From Streptomyces fulvorobeus (GTDB taxonomy: Bacteria > Actinomycetota > Actinomycetes > Streptomycetales > Streptomycetaceae), in assembly GCF_013167895.1 (NCBI RefSeq), contig NZ_BLWC01000001.1:4464001-4528000 (forward strand): DNA of 64,000 bases, given 5' to 3'. A program made the translations under genes and the position numbers. The notes beneath the pieces are model-generated. The model saw only the letters and a list, made by a program, of their open reading frames with translations, was not told the origin of the DNA and did no database searches. Positions 1 through 8,718 of this stretch are shown here, in pieces (position 1 is the stretch's first letter; each line of letters begins with the position of its first letter).

Positions 1-1143
1 CAGGTCGTAGCAGGACTGGGCGAACGCGGCCGGGTTCTGGGCCGCGGCACCGAAGCCGCCGGACCAGGTCCAGCCGCCGAAGGACCAGAGGATCTTGATG
101 TTGGGGTACTTGGCCTTGAGCTTGCGCAGCTGGTTGAAGTTGCCGCGCAGCGGCTGGTCCCAGGTGTCCGCGACACCGTCGACCGACTGGTCGGCCGTGT
201 ACGCCTTGTCGTAGTCGGCGTAGGCGTCACCGATGGTGCACTTGCCGCCCTGGACGTTGCCGAAGGCGTAGTTGATGTGCGTGATCTTCGCGGCGGAGCC
301 GGAGGTCACCAGGTTCTTCACGTGGTAGTTGCGCCCGTAGACGCCCCAGTTGGAGAAGTAACCCAGGTTGATCTTGTCACCGGGCGGGGGATTGGTGGTG
401 CCGCCGGTGGTGCGGACCGAGACGGAACCGCTGACCGGGCCGGTCTGGTCCGCGGTGTCGCGGGCCTGCACGGTGTACGAGTAGTCGGTGCCCGCGGTGA
501 GGGTGGTGTCCGTGTACGTCGTACCGGTCACCGTCGCGACCTTGGCGCCGCCACGCAGGACGTCGTAGTTCTTCACGCCCTTGTCGTCGGTCGCCGCGGT
601 CCAGGTGAGCTTCGCGGAGGTGTTGGTGATCAGACTCGCGGTGGGGGTGCCGGGTGCGGAGGGGGCGTTGTCGCCGGGGACGCTGCCGCCGTCACAGGAG
701 GCGCCGTTCAGCTTGCAGCCGCTGGGGGAGCCGGAGCCCGTGCCGTTGAAGCCGAAGCTGATGCTGGCACCGGGGGCGACGGAGCCGTTCCAGCTGAGGT
801 TCTTGGCGGTCCAGTGGGTGCCCGAGCCGGTGACGGTCGCGTCCCAGGCCGAGCCGACCGCGGTGCCGGAGGGGAAGTCCCACTCGACCGTCCAGGAGGA
901 GAGCGCGGTGGTGCCGGTGTTCTTCACCGTCCACTGGCCTTCGAAGCCGCTGCCCCAGTCGGACTTCTTGACGTAGGTGGCGGTCGCCGACGTGGCTGCC
1001 TCGGCGGGGCTGGCAAGGCCCACCATCGCCGCGAGTGGCAGCAGCAGGGCGGTGACGCCCGCCACGGCCTTGGATCGGATGGTGACGCCGGAAGTGAGTC
1101 GCTGTCTGAAGCCGGCCCGGCGTGGGGGGTTCTCGGTGGTCAA
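1..1143 (-). CDS. chiC: Secreted modular chitinase, CBM2-FnIII-GH18 (3' end outside window)
   Basis: Chitin-degrading exoenzyme; 381 codons are visible and the reading frame runs off the left edge. Translation from a TTG start at 1143, preceded by GAGGAG, gives a long signal peptide (about residues 1-49, ending SPAEA), a family 2 carbohydrate-binding module (about 50-150, with the conserved WGSGFEGQWTVKN and CKLNGASC features), a fibronectin type III domain (about 165-250) and the start of a GH18 barrel (from about 260: INLGYFSNWGVYGRN, then ILWSFGGWTWS, the first conserved GH18 strand motif). The catalytic DxxDxDxE motif is expected beyond the window. The order CBM2-FnIII-GH18 beside a NarL-type two-component pair matches the chiC-chiR-chiS locus described in S. 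coelicolor. The promoter carries the direct repeats typical of Streptomyces chitinase genes. No frame break was seen in this stretch. Confidence 0.93.
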   Translation of the reverse strand, partial: MTTENPPRRAGFRQRLTSGVTIRSKAVAGVTALLLPLAAMVGLASPAEAATSATATYVKKSDWGSGFEGQWTVKNTGTTALSSWTVEWDFPSGTAVGSAWDATVTGSGTHWTAKNLSWNGSVAPGASISFGFNGTGSGSPSGCKLNGASCDGGSVPGDNAPSAPGTPTASLITNTSAKLTWTAATDDKGVKNYDVLRGGAKVATVTGTTYTDTTLTAGTDYSYTVQARDTADQTGPVSGSVSVRTTGGTTNPPPGDKINLGYFSNWGVYGRNYHVKNLVTSGSAAKITHINYAFGNVQGGKCTIGDAYADYDKAYTADQSVDGVADTWDQPLRGNFNQLRKLKAKYPNIKILWSFGGWTWSGGFGAAAQNPAAFAQSCYDL

Positions 1144-1254
1144 CGGTGCTCCTCGGGTGAGGTCCGACAAACGGGGATGGTCCGTGGACTGCAAACCCTG
1201 CGCCGCCCTGAGCCCGCCATTTGTCATGGCGTACTCACCGCAGTGTGCTCGGTG

Positions 1255-1296
1255 AGATTAGGAAGGTCTGGACCAATCGTCAAGAGGTCCAGACCA
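1255..1296 (-). promoter_or_regulatory. Chitinase promoter with two 12-bp direct repeats
   Basis: Read on the minus strand, a -35 box TTGACG (1278-1283) and a -10 box TAATCT (1255-1260) are separated by exactly 17 bases, a near-ideal HrdB-type promoter. Two 12-bp direct repeats, TGGTCTGGACCT (1285-1296) and TGGTCCAGACCT (1264-1275), flank the -35 box; the second fills the spacer. Such repeats are the known cis-elements of Streptomyces chitinase promoters, and they resemble the TGGTCTAGACCA core bound by the GlcNAc-responsive repressor DasR. Which factor binds here (DasR, ChiR or both) is inference. Confidence 0.85.
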
Positions 1297-1311
1297 AAGA
1301 ATCTCTGAACC

Positions 1312-1961
1312 TCAGACCCCCCACTGCTGGGCGATCACCGCGGCCTGCGCCCGGCTGCGCAGTTCCAGCTTCCCCAGCACCCTGCTGACGTGCGTCTTCA
1401 CCGTCGCCTCCGCCATCGAGAGCCGCGCCGCGATCTCCGCGTTCGACAGCCCCTCGCCCAGACATCCCAGCACCTCGCGCTCCCGCCGGGTGAGCGCCTC
1501 CAGCCCCGGCGGAGCGGGAGTGCCCGGCCTGCGGGCGGGAGCGGCACCGGCGAACTCCGCGATCAGCCGGCGCGTCACCGCCGGGGCGATCAGCCCCTCG
1601 CCGCGCGCCACCGTGCGTACGGCTTCGAGCAGATCGCGGGCCTCGGTGTTCTTCAGCAGGAAGCCCGCCGCCCCGCCCGCAGCGCCCCGAAGACGTAGTC
1701 GTCCAGATCGAACGTCGTCAGCACCAGCACGTCCGCGAGCCGCTCGGCCACCACCTGCCGGGTCGCCGACACGCCGTCCAGGCGGGGCATCTGCACGTCC
1801 ATCAGCACGATGTCCGGACGCAGTTCCCTGGCCAGCCGCACGGCCGCCTCGCCGTCGCCCGCCTCCCCGACGACCTCGATGTCCGGCGCGCTGCCCAGGA
1901 TCAGCACCAGCCCCGCGCGCACGGCCGACTGGTCCTCCGCGACCAGTACCCGGATCGTCAT
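1312..1961 (-). pseudogene. chiR: NarL/FixJ-type response regulator ChiR, one-base frameshift
   Basis: Response regulator with a receiver domain (about residues 1-115, phospho-acceptor D55 in IVLMDVQMPR) and a LuxR-type helix-turn-helix (LTRREREVLGCLGEGLSNAE). The product is split between two frames: frame one reads to ALRAG and then breaks, while the other frame continues AAGFLLKNTEARD to the end. The total of 650 bases is one short of a multiple of three, and restoring one base in the run at 1671-1674 (probably five bases originally) gives a standard protein of about 216 residues. It overlaps the sensor kinase by ATGA and faces the chitinase promoter, so it probably controls chitinase expression. 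I read the break as a likely sequencing error; a true pseudogene cannot be excluded. Confidence 0.85.
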
Positions 1962-3217
1962 TCCCCCACCGTCCTCTCCCGGACGGGCAGTTCCGCCCGT
2001 ACCCGCCAGATCGTCCGGCCGTCCGCCGCGGGCCCGGGGCCCGCGGCGATCGTGCCGCCGAGCAGGGCGACCCGCTCCCGCATGCCCACCAGACCGGCCC
2101 CGGAACCGGGTGCGCGCGGTCCCGGCCGGCTCCCGTACTCGCTGGTGACCTCCACGGAGAGCACGTCACCCTCGTGTGCGAGCCGCACCGCCACCTGCCC
2201 GGGAGCGGCGTGCTTCAGCGCGTTCGTCAGGGACTCCTGGACGATGCGGTACGCGGCCAGCTCGACCGGAGCGGGCAGCCGCCCGGTCGTGCCGCGCGCG
2301 TCCTCCAGCGTGCAGGTCAGCCCGCTCGTGGCCCCGTTGGAGCGGGCCTGTTCGACCAGGACGTCCACCGAGGCGAGGGTCGGGGCCGGGCTCGGCCCCG
2401 GCTCCGTCCCGCGGTCCCGGAGCAGCCCGATGAGCCGCCGCATCTCGGCCAGTCCCTGGACGCTGTTCTCGCGGATCACCCCGAGCGCCTCGCGTGAGGT
2501 GCCCGGGTCGTCGATGGAGAGCGCGGCGGTGGAGTGGATGGCGATCGCGGAGAGGTGGTTGGCCACCATGTCGTGCAGCTCCCGCGCCATCCGCGCACGC
2601 TCGGCTGTCACCGCCTGGGCGCGGTCCATCTCGGCGAGCAGGGCGGTCTGGTCGGCCCGCAGCCTGGCGGTCTCCGCCGCGTCGCGGTGGTTGCGCACAC
2701 TGACCCCCGTGATGGCGGGCGCGAAGGACACCAGGCCGGCCACCACACCGATCAGCAGCGCCTCCGCCGTACGGAACCAGGCGAGGAAGGCGATCGTCAC
2801 CCCGACCGTGACCAGGAAGGAGGTCACCGGGAGGCGGCGGGCGACGGCCGGGGACCCGTACACCACGGCCGCGTACACCAGGTCCGTGAACATCACGACG
2901 GTGGCCAGGTTCCCGACCGTGAACTGGTCGGCGACGAGCGCGGCCACGGCGATCAGCAGAGCCGTCAGCGAGGCGCTCCTGCGCAGCAGTTCCAGCCCGG
3001 CCGTCACGGCGAGGGGCACCAGTGCCAGCCAGGGCGCGTCGAACGGCCGCCCGACCTGCATGTGCAGACCGATGAGCCAGAGCACCAGGCCGCCGGAGAG
3101 GCCGACGGCCGCGATGATCACGTCGTGGCGGTGGGGACGGGAGACGGCGAGCACCCTCCCATCCAACACGGCCGCCCCGGCGCGGACCTCCGCACGGCGG
3201 GTGAGCCGGGGATACAT
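1958..3217 (-). CDS. chiS: Sensor histidine kinase ChiS, NarL/DesK type
   Basis: Membrane sensor kinase of 419 residues. The N-terminal part (about 33-170) holds roughly five to six hydrophobic segments. A HisKA_3 dimerisation motif ARELHDMVANHLSAI places the phosphorylated histidine near residue 215, and the HATPase region ends with GAGLVGMRERVALLGG, the glycine-rich box of this class. The stop codon overlaps the start of the response regulator by four bases, so the two are co-translated. Position next to the CBM2/GH18 chitinase matches the chiS-chiR pair that controls chiC in S. coelicolor. The start used is the ATG at 3217; an internal GTG near residue 25 is possible. The inducing ligand cannot be read from the sequence. 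Confidence 0.88.
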   Translation of the reverse strand: MYPRLTRRAEVRAGAAVLDGRVLAVSRPHRHDVIIAAVGLSGGLVLWLIGLHMQVGRPFDAPWLALVPLAVTAGLELLRRSASLTALLIAVAALVADQFTVGNLATVVMFTDLVYAAVVYGSPAVARRLPVTSFLVTVGVTIAFLAWFRTAEALLIGVVAGLVSFAPAITGVSVRNHRDAAETARLRADQTALLAEMDRAQAVTAERARMARELHDMVANHLSAIAIHSTAALSIDDPGTSREALGVIRENSVQGLAEMRRLIGLLRDRGTEPGPSPAPTLASVDVLVEQARSNGATSGLTCTLEDARGTTGRLPAPVELAAYRIVQESLTNALKHAAPGQVAVRLAHEGDVLSVEVTSEYGSRPGPRAPGSGAGLVGMRERVALLGGTIAAGPGPAADGRTIWRVRAELPVRERTVGE

Positions 3218-3305
3218 CGAAGGATGCAGCCGGGCTTCGTCACCGACGACGACGACCTGGCCCGGTTCACCGGCGAGTCTTGAGGGGACCGGGAGGAGAA
3301 GAACC

Positions 3306-3848
3306 GTGATCGTCGTACTGATCGTGCTCTGCGAGGTCGGCTTCTGGGTGCTGCTGGCCGCCGGACTCGCGCTGCGCTACCTGGCGCGCAGGCCCCGGCT
3401 CGGCGCCGCGGTGCTGCTGTGCGAACCGCTGCTGGAGGTCGTGCTGCTGGTCGTCACGGCCGTCGACCTGAGGAACGGCGCGGAACCCGACTGGAAGCAC
3501 GGGCTCGCCGCCGTCTACATCGGGTTCACCGTGGGACTCGGCCACTCCGCCATCAGGTGGGCGGACGCCCGGTTCGCCCACCGCTTCGCGGGCGGTCCGC
3601 CGCCGGTGAAGCCGCCGAGGTACGGCAGGGCCCGGGCCGTCCACGAGTGGCGCACCGCGGCCCGCTGGACCACCGCGGCGGTGACCGCCATGGCCCTGCT
3701 CCAGGCCGCTGTCTGGTACGTCGGGGACGACGGGAACACCGGATCGCTGGAGATGTGGCAGCAGAAGATGGTCTGGCTGATCGGCATCAACCTGGTCATC
3801 GCCGGGAGCTACACCCTGTTCCCGAAGCGGGCACCGGCAGGGGCCTGA
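3306..3848 (+). CDS. Uncharacterised small integral membrane protein
   Basis: A 180-residue protein read from GTG at 3306, chosen because GGGAGGAG lies just upstream; longer upstream extensions would run through the divergent kinase gene. Four hydrophobic segments are visible: two in the first 55 residues (IVVLIVLCEVGFWVLLAAGL and AAVLLCEPLLEVVLLVVTAV), one near residues 120-135 and one at the C-terminus ending GSYTLFPKRAPAGA. A charged middle stretch (FAHRFAGGPPPVKPPRYGRA) probably faces the cytoplasm. No catalytic motif was recognised. It is divergent from chiS and convergent with the adenosyltransferase gene, so it is probably a single-gene unit of unknown role. Confidence 0.75.
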   Translation: MIVVLIVLCEVGFWVLLAAGLALRYLARRPRLGAAVLLCEPLLEVVLLVVTAVDLRNGAEPDWKHGLAAVYIGFTVGLGHSAIRWADARFAHRFAGGPPPVKPPRYGRARAVHEWRTAARWTTAAVTAMALLQAAVWYVGDDGNTGSLEMWQQKMVWLIGINLVIAGSYTLFPKRAPAGA

Positions 3849-3870
3849 CCCCGGGCCGGGCGGGCGGCCC

Positions 3871-4443
3871 TCAGCGGTCGCCGCCCGGCACCCACAGCAC
3901 GTCGCCGACCTCCTTGTTCGCCGTCCTGGCGAGGATGAACAGGAGGTCGGACAGCCGGTTGAGGTACGTCGCGGTCAGCGCGTTCATCACGTCCCCGTGC
4001 ACCTCGATCGCCGCCCAGGTGGACCGCTCGGCCCGCCGGACGACGGTGCACGCCTGGTGCAGCAGGGCCGCCCCCGGCGTACCGCCCGGCAGGATGAAGC
4101 TGCGCAGCTTCTCCAGCTCCTCCAGGAAGCGGTCGCAGTCCGCCTCCAGTTTGTCGATGTAGGACTGCTCCACCCGCAGCGGCGGATACGCCGGGTCCGG
4201 GACGACCGGCGTCGACAGGTCCGCGCCGACGTCGAAGAGGTCGTTCTGCACCCGCACGAGCACCTTCACGACGTCCTCGGGAAGCTGCCCCAGCGCGACC
4301 GCCGTACCGATGACGGCGTTGGCCTCGTTCGCGTCGGCGTACGCCGCGATCCGCAGATCGGTCTTGGCGGTCCGGCTCATGTCGCCGAGGGCCGTGGTGC
4401 CCTGGTCGCCGGTACGGGTGTAGATGCGCGTCAGATTGACCAT
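3871..4443 (-). CDS. Cob(I)alamin adenosyltransferase, PduO type
   Basis: 190-residue cytoplasmic enzyme that transfers the 5'-deoxyadenosyl group of ATP to cob(I)alamin to make adenosylcobalamin. The N-terminal ATP-binding signature TRTGDQGTTALGD (about residues 9-21), the helical core motif RRAERSTWAA and the C-terminal NRLSDLLFILART are all characteristic of the PduO family, and the length is normal. Adenosylcobalamin is the cofactor of isobutyryl-CoA mutase, and this window also holds icmA, meaB and the methylmalonyl-CoA epimerase. The supply role is therefore plausible, although the genes are not in one operon. The gene is monocistronic, starting at ATG 4443. Confidence 0.93.
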   Translation of the reverse strand: MVNLTRIYTRTGDQGTTALGDMSRTAKTDLRIAAYADANEANAVIGTAVALGQLPEDVVKVLVRVQNDLFDVGADLSTPVVPDPAYPPLRVEQSYIDKLEADCDRFLEELEKLRSFILPGGTPGAALLHQACTVVRRAERSTWAAIEVHGDVMNALTATYLNRLSDLLFILARTANKEVGDVLWVPGGDR

Positions 4444-4643
4444 GGGGCCAGCCTAGAGACGTACGCCCTCCCGCGGGGGCGGGGGTGGCCAACTGCACGC
4501 GGCGCGCCGCCGAATGAGGCGTCCCGGTGTGATGTCCGTCATCCGAGACGTGACGCGTATCTCTTCGGCTCCCCAGGGCCCCTCACGGGTACTAATCTCC
4601 GCCCGAGAGCGTGTGAACAACCGTTATCCAAAGGGGTGCGAAC

Positions 4644-5492
4644 GTGGCCAGGAAGCTCGCCGTCATCGGGGCCGGACTCATGGGGTCCGGAATCGCGCAG
4701 GTCTCCGCCCAGGCGGGCTGGGACGTCGTCCTGCGCGATGTCACCGACGCGGCACTGGCCCGCGGTCTGGACGGCATCAGGGGTTCGTACGACCGGTTCG
4801 TCGCCAAGGGCAGGCTGGCGGCGGCCGACGCCGAGGCCGCGCTCGCGCGCATCACGACCTCCACCGACCTCGACGCGGTCGCCGACGCGGACGTCGTCGT
4901 GGAGGCCGTCTTCGAGAAGCTGGAGGTCAAGCACGAGATCTTCCGCGCGCTCGACAGGATCGTGCGCGAGGACACCGTGCTCGCCTCCAACACCTCCGCC
5001 ATCCCGATCACCAAGATCGCGGCGGTGACCGAGCGGCCCGAGCGGGTCGTCGGCGTGCACTTCTTCTCGCCGGTCCCCATGATGCAGCTGTGCGAACTGG
5101 TGCGCGGCTACAAGACGAGCGACGAAACCCTCGCCACCGCGCGGGAGTTCGCCGAGTCCGTTGGCAAGACCTGCATCGTCGTCAACCGGGACGTCGCCGG
5201 ATTCGTCACCACGCGCCTCATCTCGGCGCTGGTCGTCGAGGCCGCCAAGCTGTACGAGTCGGGCGTCGCCTCGGCCGAGGACATCGACACCGCGTGCAAG
5301 CTCGGCTTCGGCCACGCCATGGGCCCTCTCGCCACGGCCGACCTGACCGGCGTCGACATCCTGCTGCACGCGGCCGGCAACATCTACACGGAGTCGCAGG
5401 ACGAGAAGTTCGCGGCTCCGGAGCTGATGCGCCGGATGGTCGATGCAGGTGACATCGGACGCAAGAGCGGGCAGGGCTTCTACACGTACTGA
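4644..5492 (+). CDS. hbd: 3-hydroxybutyryl-CoA dehydrogenase
   Basis: 282-residue NAD(P)-dependent dehydrogenase interconverting 3-hydroxybutyryl-CoA and acetoacetyl-CoA. The Rossmann dinucleotide motif GAGLMGSGIAQ starts near residue 8. The catalytic histidine region is GVHFFSPVPMMQLCELV (about 137-153), followed by VNRDVAGFVTTRL and the C-terminal helical domain ending KSGQGFYTY, standard for the family. GTG at 4644 is preceded by AAAGGGG. In Streptomyces this step feeds C4 and ethylmalonyl-CoA metabolism, linking it functionally to the thiolase, meaB and icmA genes downstream in the window. Monocistronic by spacing. Confidence 0.93.
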   Translation: MARKLAVIGAGLMGSGIAQVSAQAGWDVVLRDVTDAALARGLDGIRGSYDRFVAKGRLAAADAEAALARITTSTDLDAVADADVVVEAVFEKLEVKHEIFRALDRIVREDTVLASNTSAIPITKIAAVTERPERVVGVHFFSPVPMMQLCELVRGYKTSDETLATAREFAESVGKTCIVVNRDVAGFVTTRLISALVVEAAKLYESGVASAEDIDTACKLGFGHAMGPLATADLTGVDILLHAAGNIYTESQDEKFAAPELMRRMVDAGDIGRKSGQGFYTY

Positions 5493-5730
5493 GACCGGTC
5501 GGGTCCCGGGCCGCCCGGTTCGCCGCGGACCGGGCCCGGGGCCCCGGTGGGCCGGAGGAGTCCGGCGCGCCGGACCAGGCGGTGGGAGGCGGTCCGATGT
5601 CACTCCACGGAGTGAATTCGGTATCGGTTCGCTTACAGACGGCAACTTCCTCGTCGTCGCGGTAGTCAGTTGTGGCAGACACAGAACAGACAGACAGACC
5701 TTGCTACGGAGTAACTCCCGGGGAGCGCAT
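5493..5730. other. Intergenic, GC-rich hairpin region then STAS gene leader
   Basis: After the hbd stop there are G/C-rich complementary blocks (GGTCCCGGGCC near 5502 and CGGGCCCGGGGCC near 5532) that can fold into a terminator-like structure. The last 100 bases before the STAS gene are noticeably less GC-rich and probably hold its promoter, but no confident -10/-35 pair was found. No gene is supported here. Confidence 0.4.
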
Positions 5731-6054
5731 ATGCATATCAGGGGCGACCACGCCGAGCTGGTCGTCGGGGGCCGCCTCGACGTCCGAAGCGCGGCGGACG
5801 CCCGTACGGTCCTGCACTCGGCCGTCGACGACGGCGTCGGCGATCTCGTGCTGAACCTGACCGAGCTGGACTCCTGGGACGCCACCGGACTCGGCGTCAT
5901 CATGGGCGCCCACCGACGAGCAGGCCGGGCCGGCCGGCGGCTCGTGCTCCGCAACGTGCCCCCGCAGATGCAGCGGCTGCTCGTCGCGACCAGGCTGCAC
6001 CGCATCCTGGCCATCGAGGGCGGTATCGCCGCGGAGTCACTGCCGCGCGTCTGA
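5731..6054 (+). CDS. STAS-domain protein, anti-sigma-factor-antagonist-like
   Basis: 107 residues forming a single STAS fold: beta strands HAELVVGGRLDVRSAADART and LVLNLTELDSWDATGLGVIM, then LVLRNVPPQMQRLL. ATG at 5731 follows CCGGGGAG. Members of this family relieve sigma factors by binding anti-sigma kinases and are switched by phosphorylation of a serine in a D-S-S/T-G loop. Here that loop reads D-A-T-G, so the usual phospho-serine is alanine and the next residue is threonine. The protein may therefore be constitutively active, or use the threonine. It sits alone between hbd and a large P-loop protein, with no kinase partner beside it. Partner unknown. Confidence 0.85.
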   Translation: MHIRGDHAELVVGGRLDVRSAADARTVLHSAVDDGVGDLVLNLTELDSWDATGLGVIMGAHRRAGRAGRRLVLRNVPPQMQRLLVATRLHRILAIEGGIAAESLPRV

Positions 6055-6277
6055 GACCTCCTGCGCAGGACCCGGCGGCGACGCACGCACAATCCTCACG
6101 AGACCGTGATGTCCTGGACGGCGTGGTACCCCGCCGGTTCGTAGATACTGTGCGAACGTCTGAGGTTCGGCCGTCTGCCGCGATCGACGGACCCATGGGC
6201 GGACACCGGACCAGAAGCGACAGCGGGATGTGCGAGGCCGGAAGGGACGACCGCACGCGACGCATCTGGGGGCACTG

Positions 6278-8650
6278 ATGGACCCGAACAACCGGGGAGC
6301 CGAAGAGTACGGCCGGGACCACGACGGCCTCGAAGAGGACGCCGTGCAGCGGCAGTCCCGTGAACCGCTGACCCCCGGCTTCGGGCTCCAGCCACCGCAG
6401 CGGGCCCGCACGGTACAACTCCTCGCCGGAGACCTCCTGCTCACCGTCAATCCGGTCGACGGCAGCGAGGTCGAGTCCCGCCCGCCGGGACGGCAGCCCG
6501 AGGCGCCCGTGCGGCACACCGCCACCGAGCGCGCCGACCGGGAACGCGCGGCGGCCCCGTCCGTCCCGCCGGGGCCGCCCGGCCCGCAACGCCCGCTCCT
6601 GGAGCGCCAGGAGCTCCGCGAACGGCTGGTACGCCTGCTGGCGCGCGGACGCTCGGTACGCGTGACCGGGCCCGCCGGATCGGGCCGCACGGCCCTGCTG
6701 AACGCCGTCGCCGCCGACTGCGCCGGCCTGGCGCCCGACGGGGTCGTACGCCTCAGTGGTCACAAGCGCACCACCACAGACCTCCAGTACGCCCTCTTCG
6801 ACGCCGTCTACGACGCGCCCGCGCACCGGCCGGGACGCGAGACGCTCCTGGGGCTGCTCCGGGGCATCGGAGCCGTCGTCGTCCTCGACGACCTGGAGTT
6901 CGGCGGTGCCGGACTCGGCGAGCTGCTGGCCGCCACGCCCGAGTGCGCGTTCGTCCTGGCGACGACGCCCGATGCCGCCGCCCCGGGCCCCGACTCGCAC
7001 CTGGAGGAGCTCCCGCTCACCGGCCTCGGCCGCAGTGCCTCGATCGACCTGCTGGAGCAGGTCGTCGAACGCCCGCTCACCGAGGACGAGCGGAACTGGG
7101 CGGGCGACCTCTGGTTCGAGTCCGAAGGGCTGCCCCTGCGGTTCGTCCAGGCGGGCGCGCTGCTGCGCCACCGGGACCGCCGGCGCGACCCCGAAGCCTT
7201 CGACGCGTACGGCTCGGCGTCCCTCGCGCGCGCCGATGGCCCGCCGCTGCCCAGCCTGGGGGAGGGCGCGGCCCCCGCGCTGCTGCTCGCCTCCCGGCTG
7301 AGCGGGGCCGCGCGCGACACCCTGCGCTTCGCCGTCGCACTCGGCGGCGAGGTGCCGCACCCGGCGCACCTGCCGGCGCTCGTGGGGGACACCCACGCCG
7401 ACGCCGCCCTCGGCGAGCTGGCCGGGTGCGGACTGCTCTCTCCGGCCGGCCCCCGTTACCGGCTCGCGGCGGGTGTCCTGGCCCAGCTGGAGGCCGGTGG
7501 GTACGGCGAGGACGCCGTGGTACGCGCCAGGACCGCCGCGCAGCACTACGCCTGGTGGGCGGGGCACCCCTCGGTCTCGTCCGCGCGGGCGGTCGCCGAG
7601 GCCGACGCCGTACTCGCCGCGCTGGCGCGGCTGGTGCCGGGGAGCAGAGCCGGACAGGCGAGTGTCGCCGTGCTGCTGGCCCGGAGCGCCGCTCCGGCCT
7701 TCGCCGCCGGAAGGCACTGGGGAGCCTGGGAGAAGGCTCTCCGGTTGGGCCAGGAGGCCGCGCGGATCGCCGGTGAAGTGGCGCAGGAGGCGTACTTCCA
7801 CCACGAGTTGGGCGTACTCGCGCTCTGCACCGGCCATCTCGACCGGGCCAGGGCGGAGCTGGAGGCGTCGATCGGCCTGCGCGGCGCGCTCGCCGACAAG
7901 TCCGGCGCGGTGGCCGGACGCAGGGCGCTCGCCCTCGTCGCGGACCGCTCCGGAGGGCCGGTGCCGGGCGGCGAGGAGGCGGCCCCGCCGCCCGGCGGCA
8001 CCCCGGTGACGCTGCCGCTCCTGCCCCGTGCCGTGCCCGCCGGGCCGACGGCCGTCCTCCACTCCGACGCTCCGGCGGGCCGCGGCCCCGCGTTCCTCCG
8101 CGGCGCCCGGCGCAACTTCGTCGGGGCCGGTGCGGGGGTCCTGCTGGTCGGGGTGCTCGGCACCGTCGTCGCGCTCGGCGCGGCCTCGGGCAGCGAGGAG
8201 CCGGACAGCCGGAACGTGACGACCGAGCAGTCCGTGAGCGAGGACGACGGCGAGAACGGTCTGCCGGAGCGGGAGCCCACGCAGGGCGCGCCCGCGCAGA
8301 GCGGCGCGCCCGACGAGGGCACCGAGGCACCCGCCGCGTCCGGCCCGGCCACTCCGTCCGCCGGGACCACCTCATCCGCGAGCCCCTCGGACCGGGTCAC
8401 GGCACCGTCCACGGACCCCACGCCGAGCCGGACACCGACCACGCCGAGCGGGACCGCCCCGTCGCCGACGCTGTCCGCCACGGCGACACCGAGCGAGTCA
8501 CCGTCCCCGACGCCCACGGAGACCGGGACGCCGACGCCGACCGACAGTCCGACCCCGTCCCCCTCCGACTCGAAGACCCAGGAGCCGTCCGGCTCCGACT
8601 CGGCCGGCGGGCCGGCCGGGGACCGGACCGCCGCCGACGCCGGAGCCTGA
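6278..8650 (+). CDS. Large membrane-anchored P-loop protein with Pro/Ser/Thr-rich tail
   Basis: 790 residues from ATG 6278, preceded by a G-run; upstream in-frame starts lack a ribosome-binding site. Residues about 105-330 form an STAND/AAA-like nucleotide-binding region with Walker A GPAGSGRT near residue 131, in which the usual lysine is arginine, and Walker B VVVLDDLEF near residue 200. The middle (about 330-570) is helical and resembles TPR/winged-helix arms (HELGVLALCTGHLDRARAEL). A single transmembrane segment at about 611-640 (NFVGAGAGVLLVGVLGTVVALG) is followed by a 150-residue Thr/Ser/Pro-rich stalk that would lie outside the membrane. The architecture suggests a cytoplasmic sensor/ATPase tethered to the cell wall region. 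Function unknown; whether ATP is bound is uncertain because of the Walker A change. Confidence 0.8.
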   Translation: MDPNNRGAEEYGRDHDGLEEDAVQRQSREPLTPGFGLQPPQRARTVQLLAGDLLLTVNPVDGSEVESRPPGRQPEAPVRHTATERADRERAAAPSVPPGPPGPQRPLLERQELRERLVRLLARGRSVRVTGPAGSGRTALLNAVAADCAGLAPDGVVRLSGHKRTTTDLQYALFDAVYDAPAHRPGRETLLGLLRGIGAVVVLDDLEFGGAGLGELLAATPECAFVLATTPDAAAPGPDSHLEELPLTGLGRSASIDLLEQVVERPLTEDERNWAGDLWFESEGLPLRFVQAGALLRHRDRRRDPEAFDAYGSASLARADGPPLPSLGEGAAPALLLASRLSGAARDTLRFAVALGGEVPHPAHLPALVGDTHADAALGELAGCGLLSPAGPRYRLAAGVLAQLEAGGYGEDAVVRARTAAQHYAWWAGHPSVSSARAVAEADAVLAALARLVPGSRAGQASVAVLLARSAAPAFAAGRHWGAWEKALRLGQEAARIAGEVAQEAYFHHELGVLALCTGHLDRARAELEASIGLRGALADKSGAVAGRRALALVADRSGGPVPGGEEAAPPPGGTPVTLPLLPRAVPAGPTAVLHSDAPAGRGPAFLRGARRNFVGAGAGVLLVGVLGTVVALGAASGSEEPDSRNVTTEQSVSEDDGENGLPEREPTQGAPAQSGAPDEGTEAPAASGPATPSAGTTSSASPSDRVTAPSTDPTPSRTPTTPSGTAPSPTLSATATPSESPSPTPTETGTPTPTDSPTPSPSDSKTQEPSGSDSAGGPAGDRTAADAGA

Positions 8651-8666
8651 GACAGGGCGTCGGAGC

Positions 8667-8695
8667 ACCGGACGGGCCCGCACCGAGCCCGTCCG
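8667..8695. terminator. Hairpin between convergent genes
   Basis: Perfect 10-bp stem CCGGACGGGC (8667-8676) and GCCCGTCCGG (8686-8695) with a 9-base loop, lying between the convergent P-loop protein and nucS genes. It has no U-tract, which is usual for Streptomyces terminators, and probably serves both directions. Confidence 0.7.
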
Positions 8696-8718
8696 GCGAC
8701 CGAGGGCACGCCCGGTGG

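Noticed and set aside
1312..2169. Treating chiR as two separate genes (receiver only plus DNA-binding only)
   Set aside because: The two halves join perfectly at one base within a G run, and together give a complete NarL-type regulator overlapping chiS.
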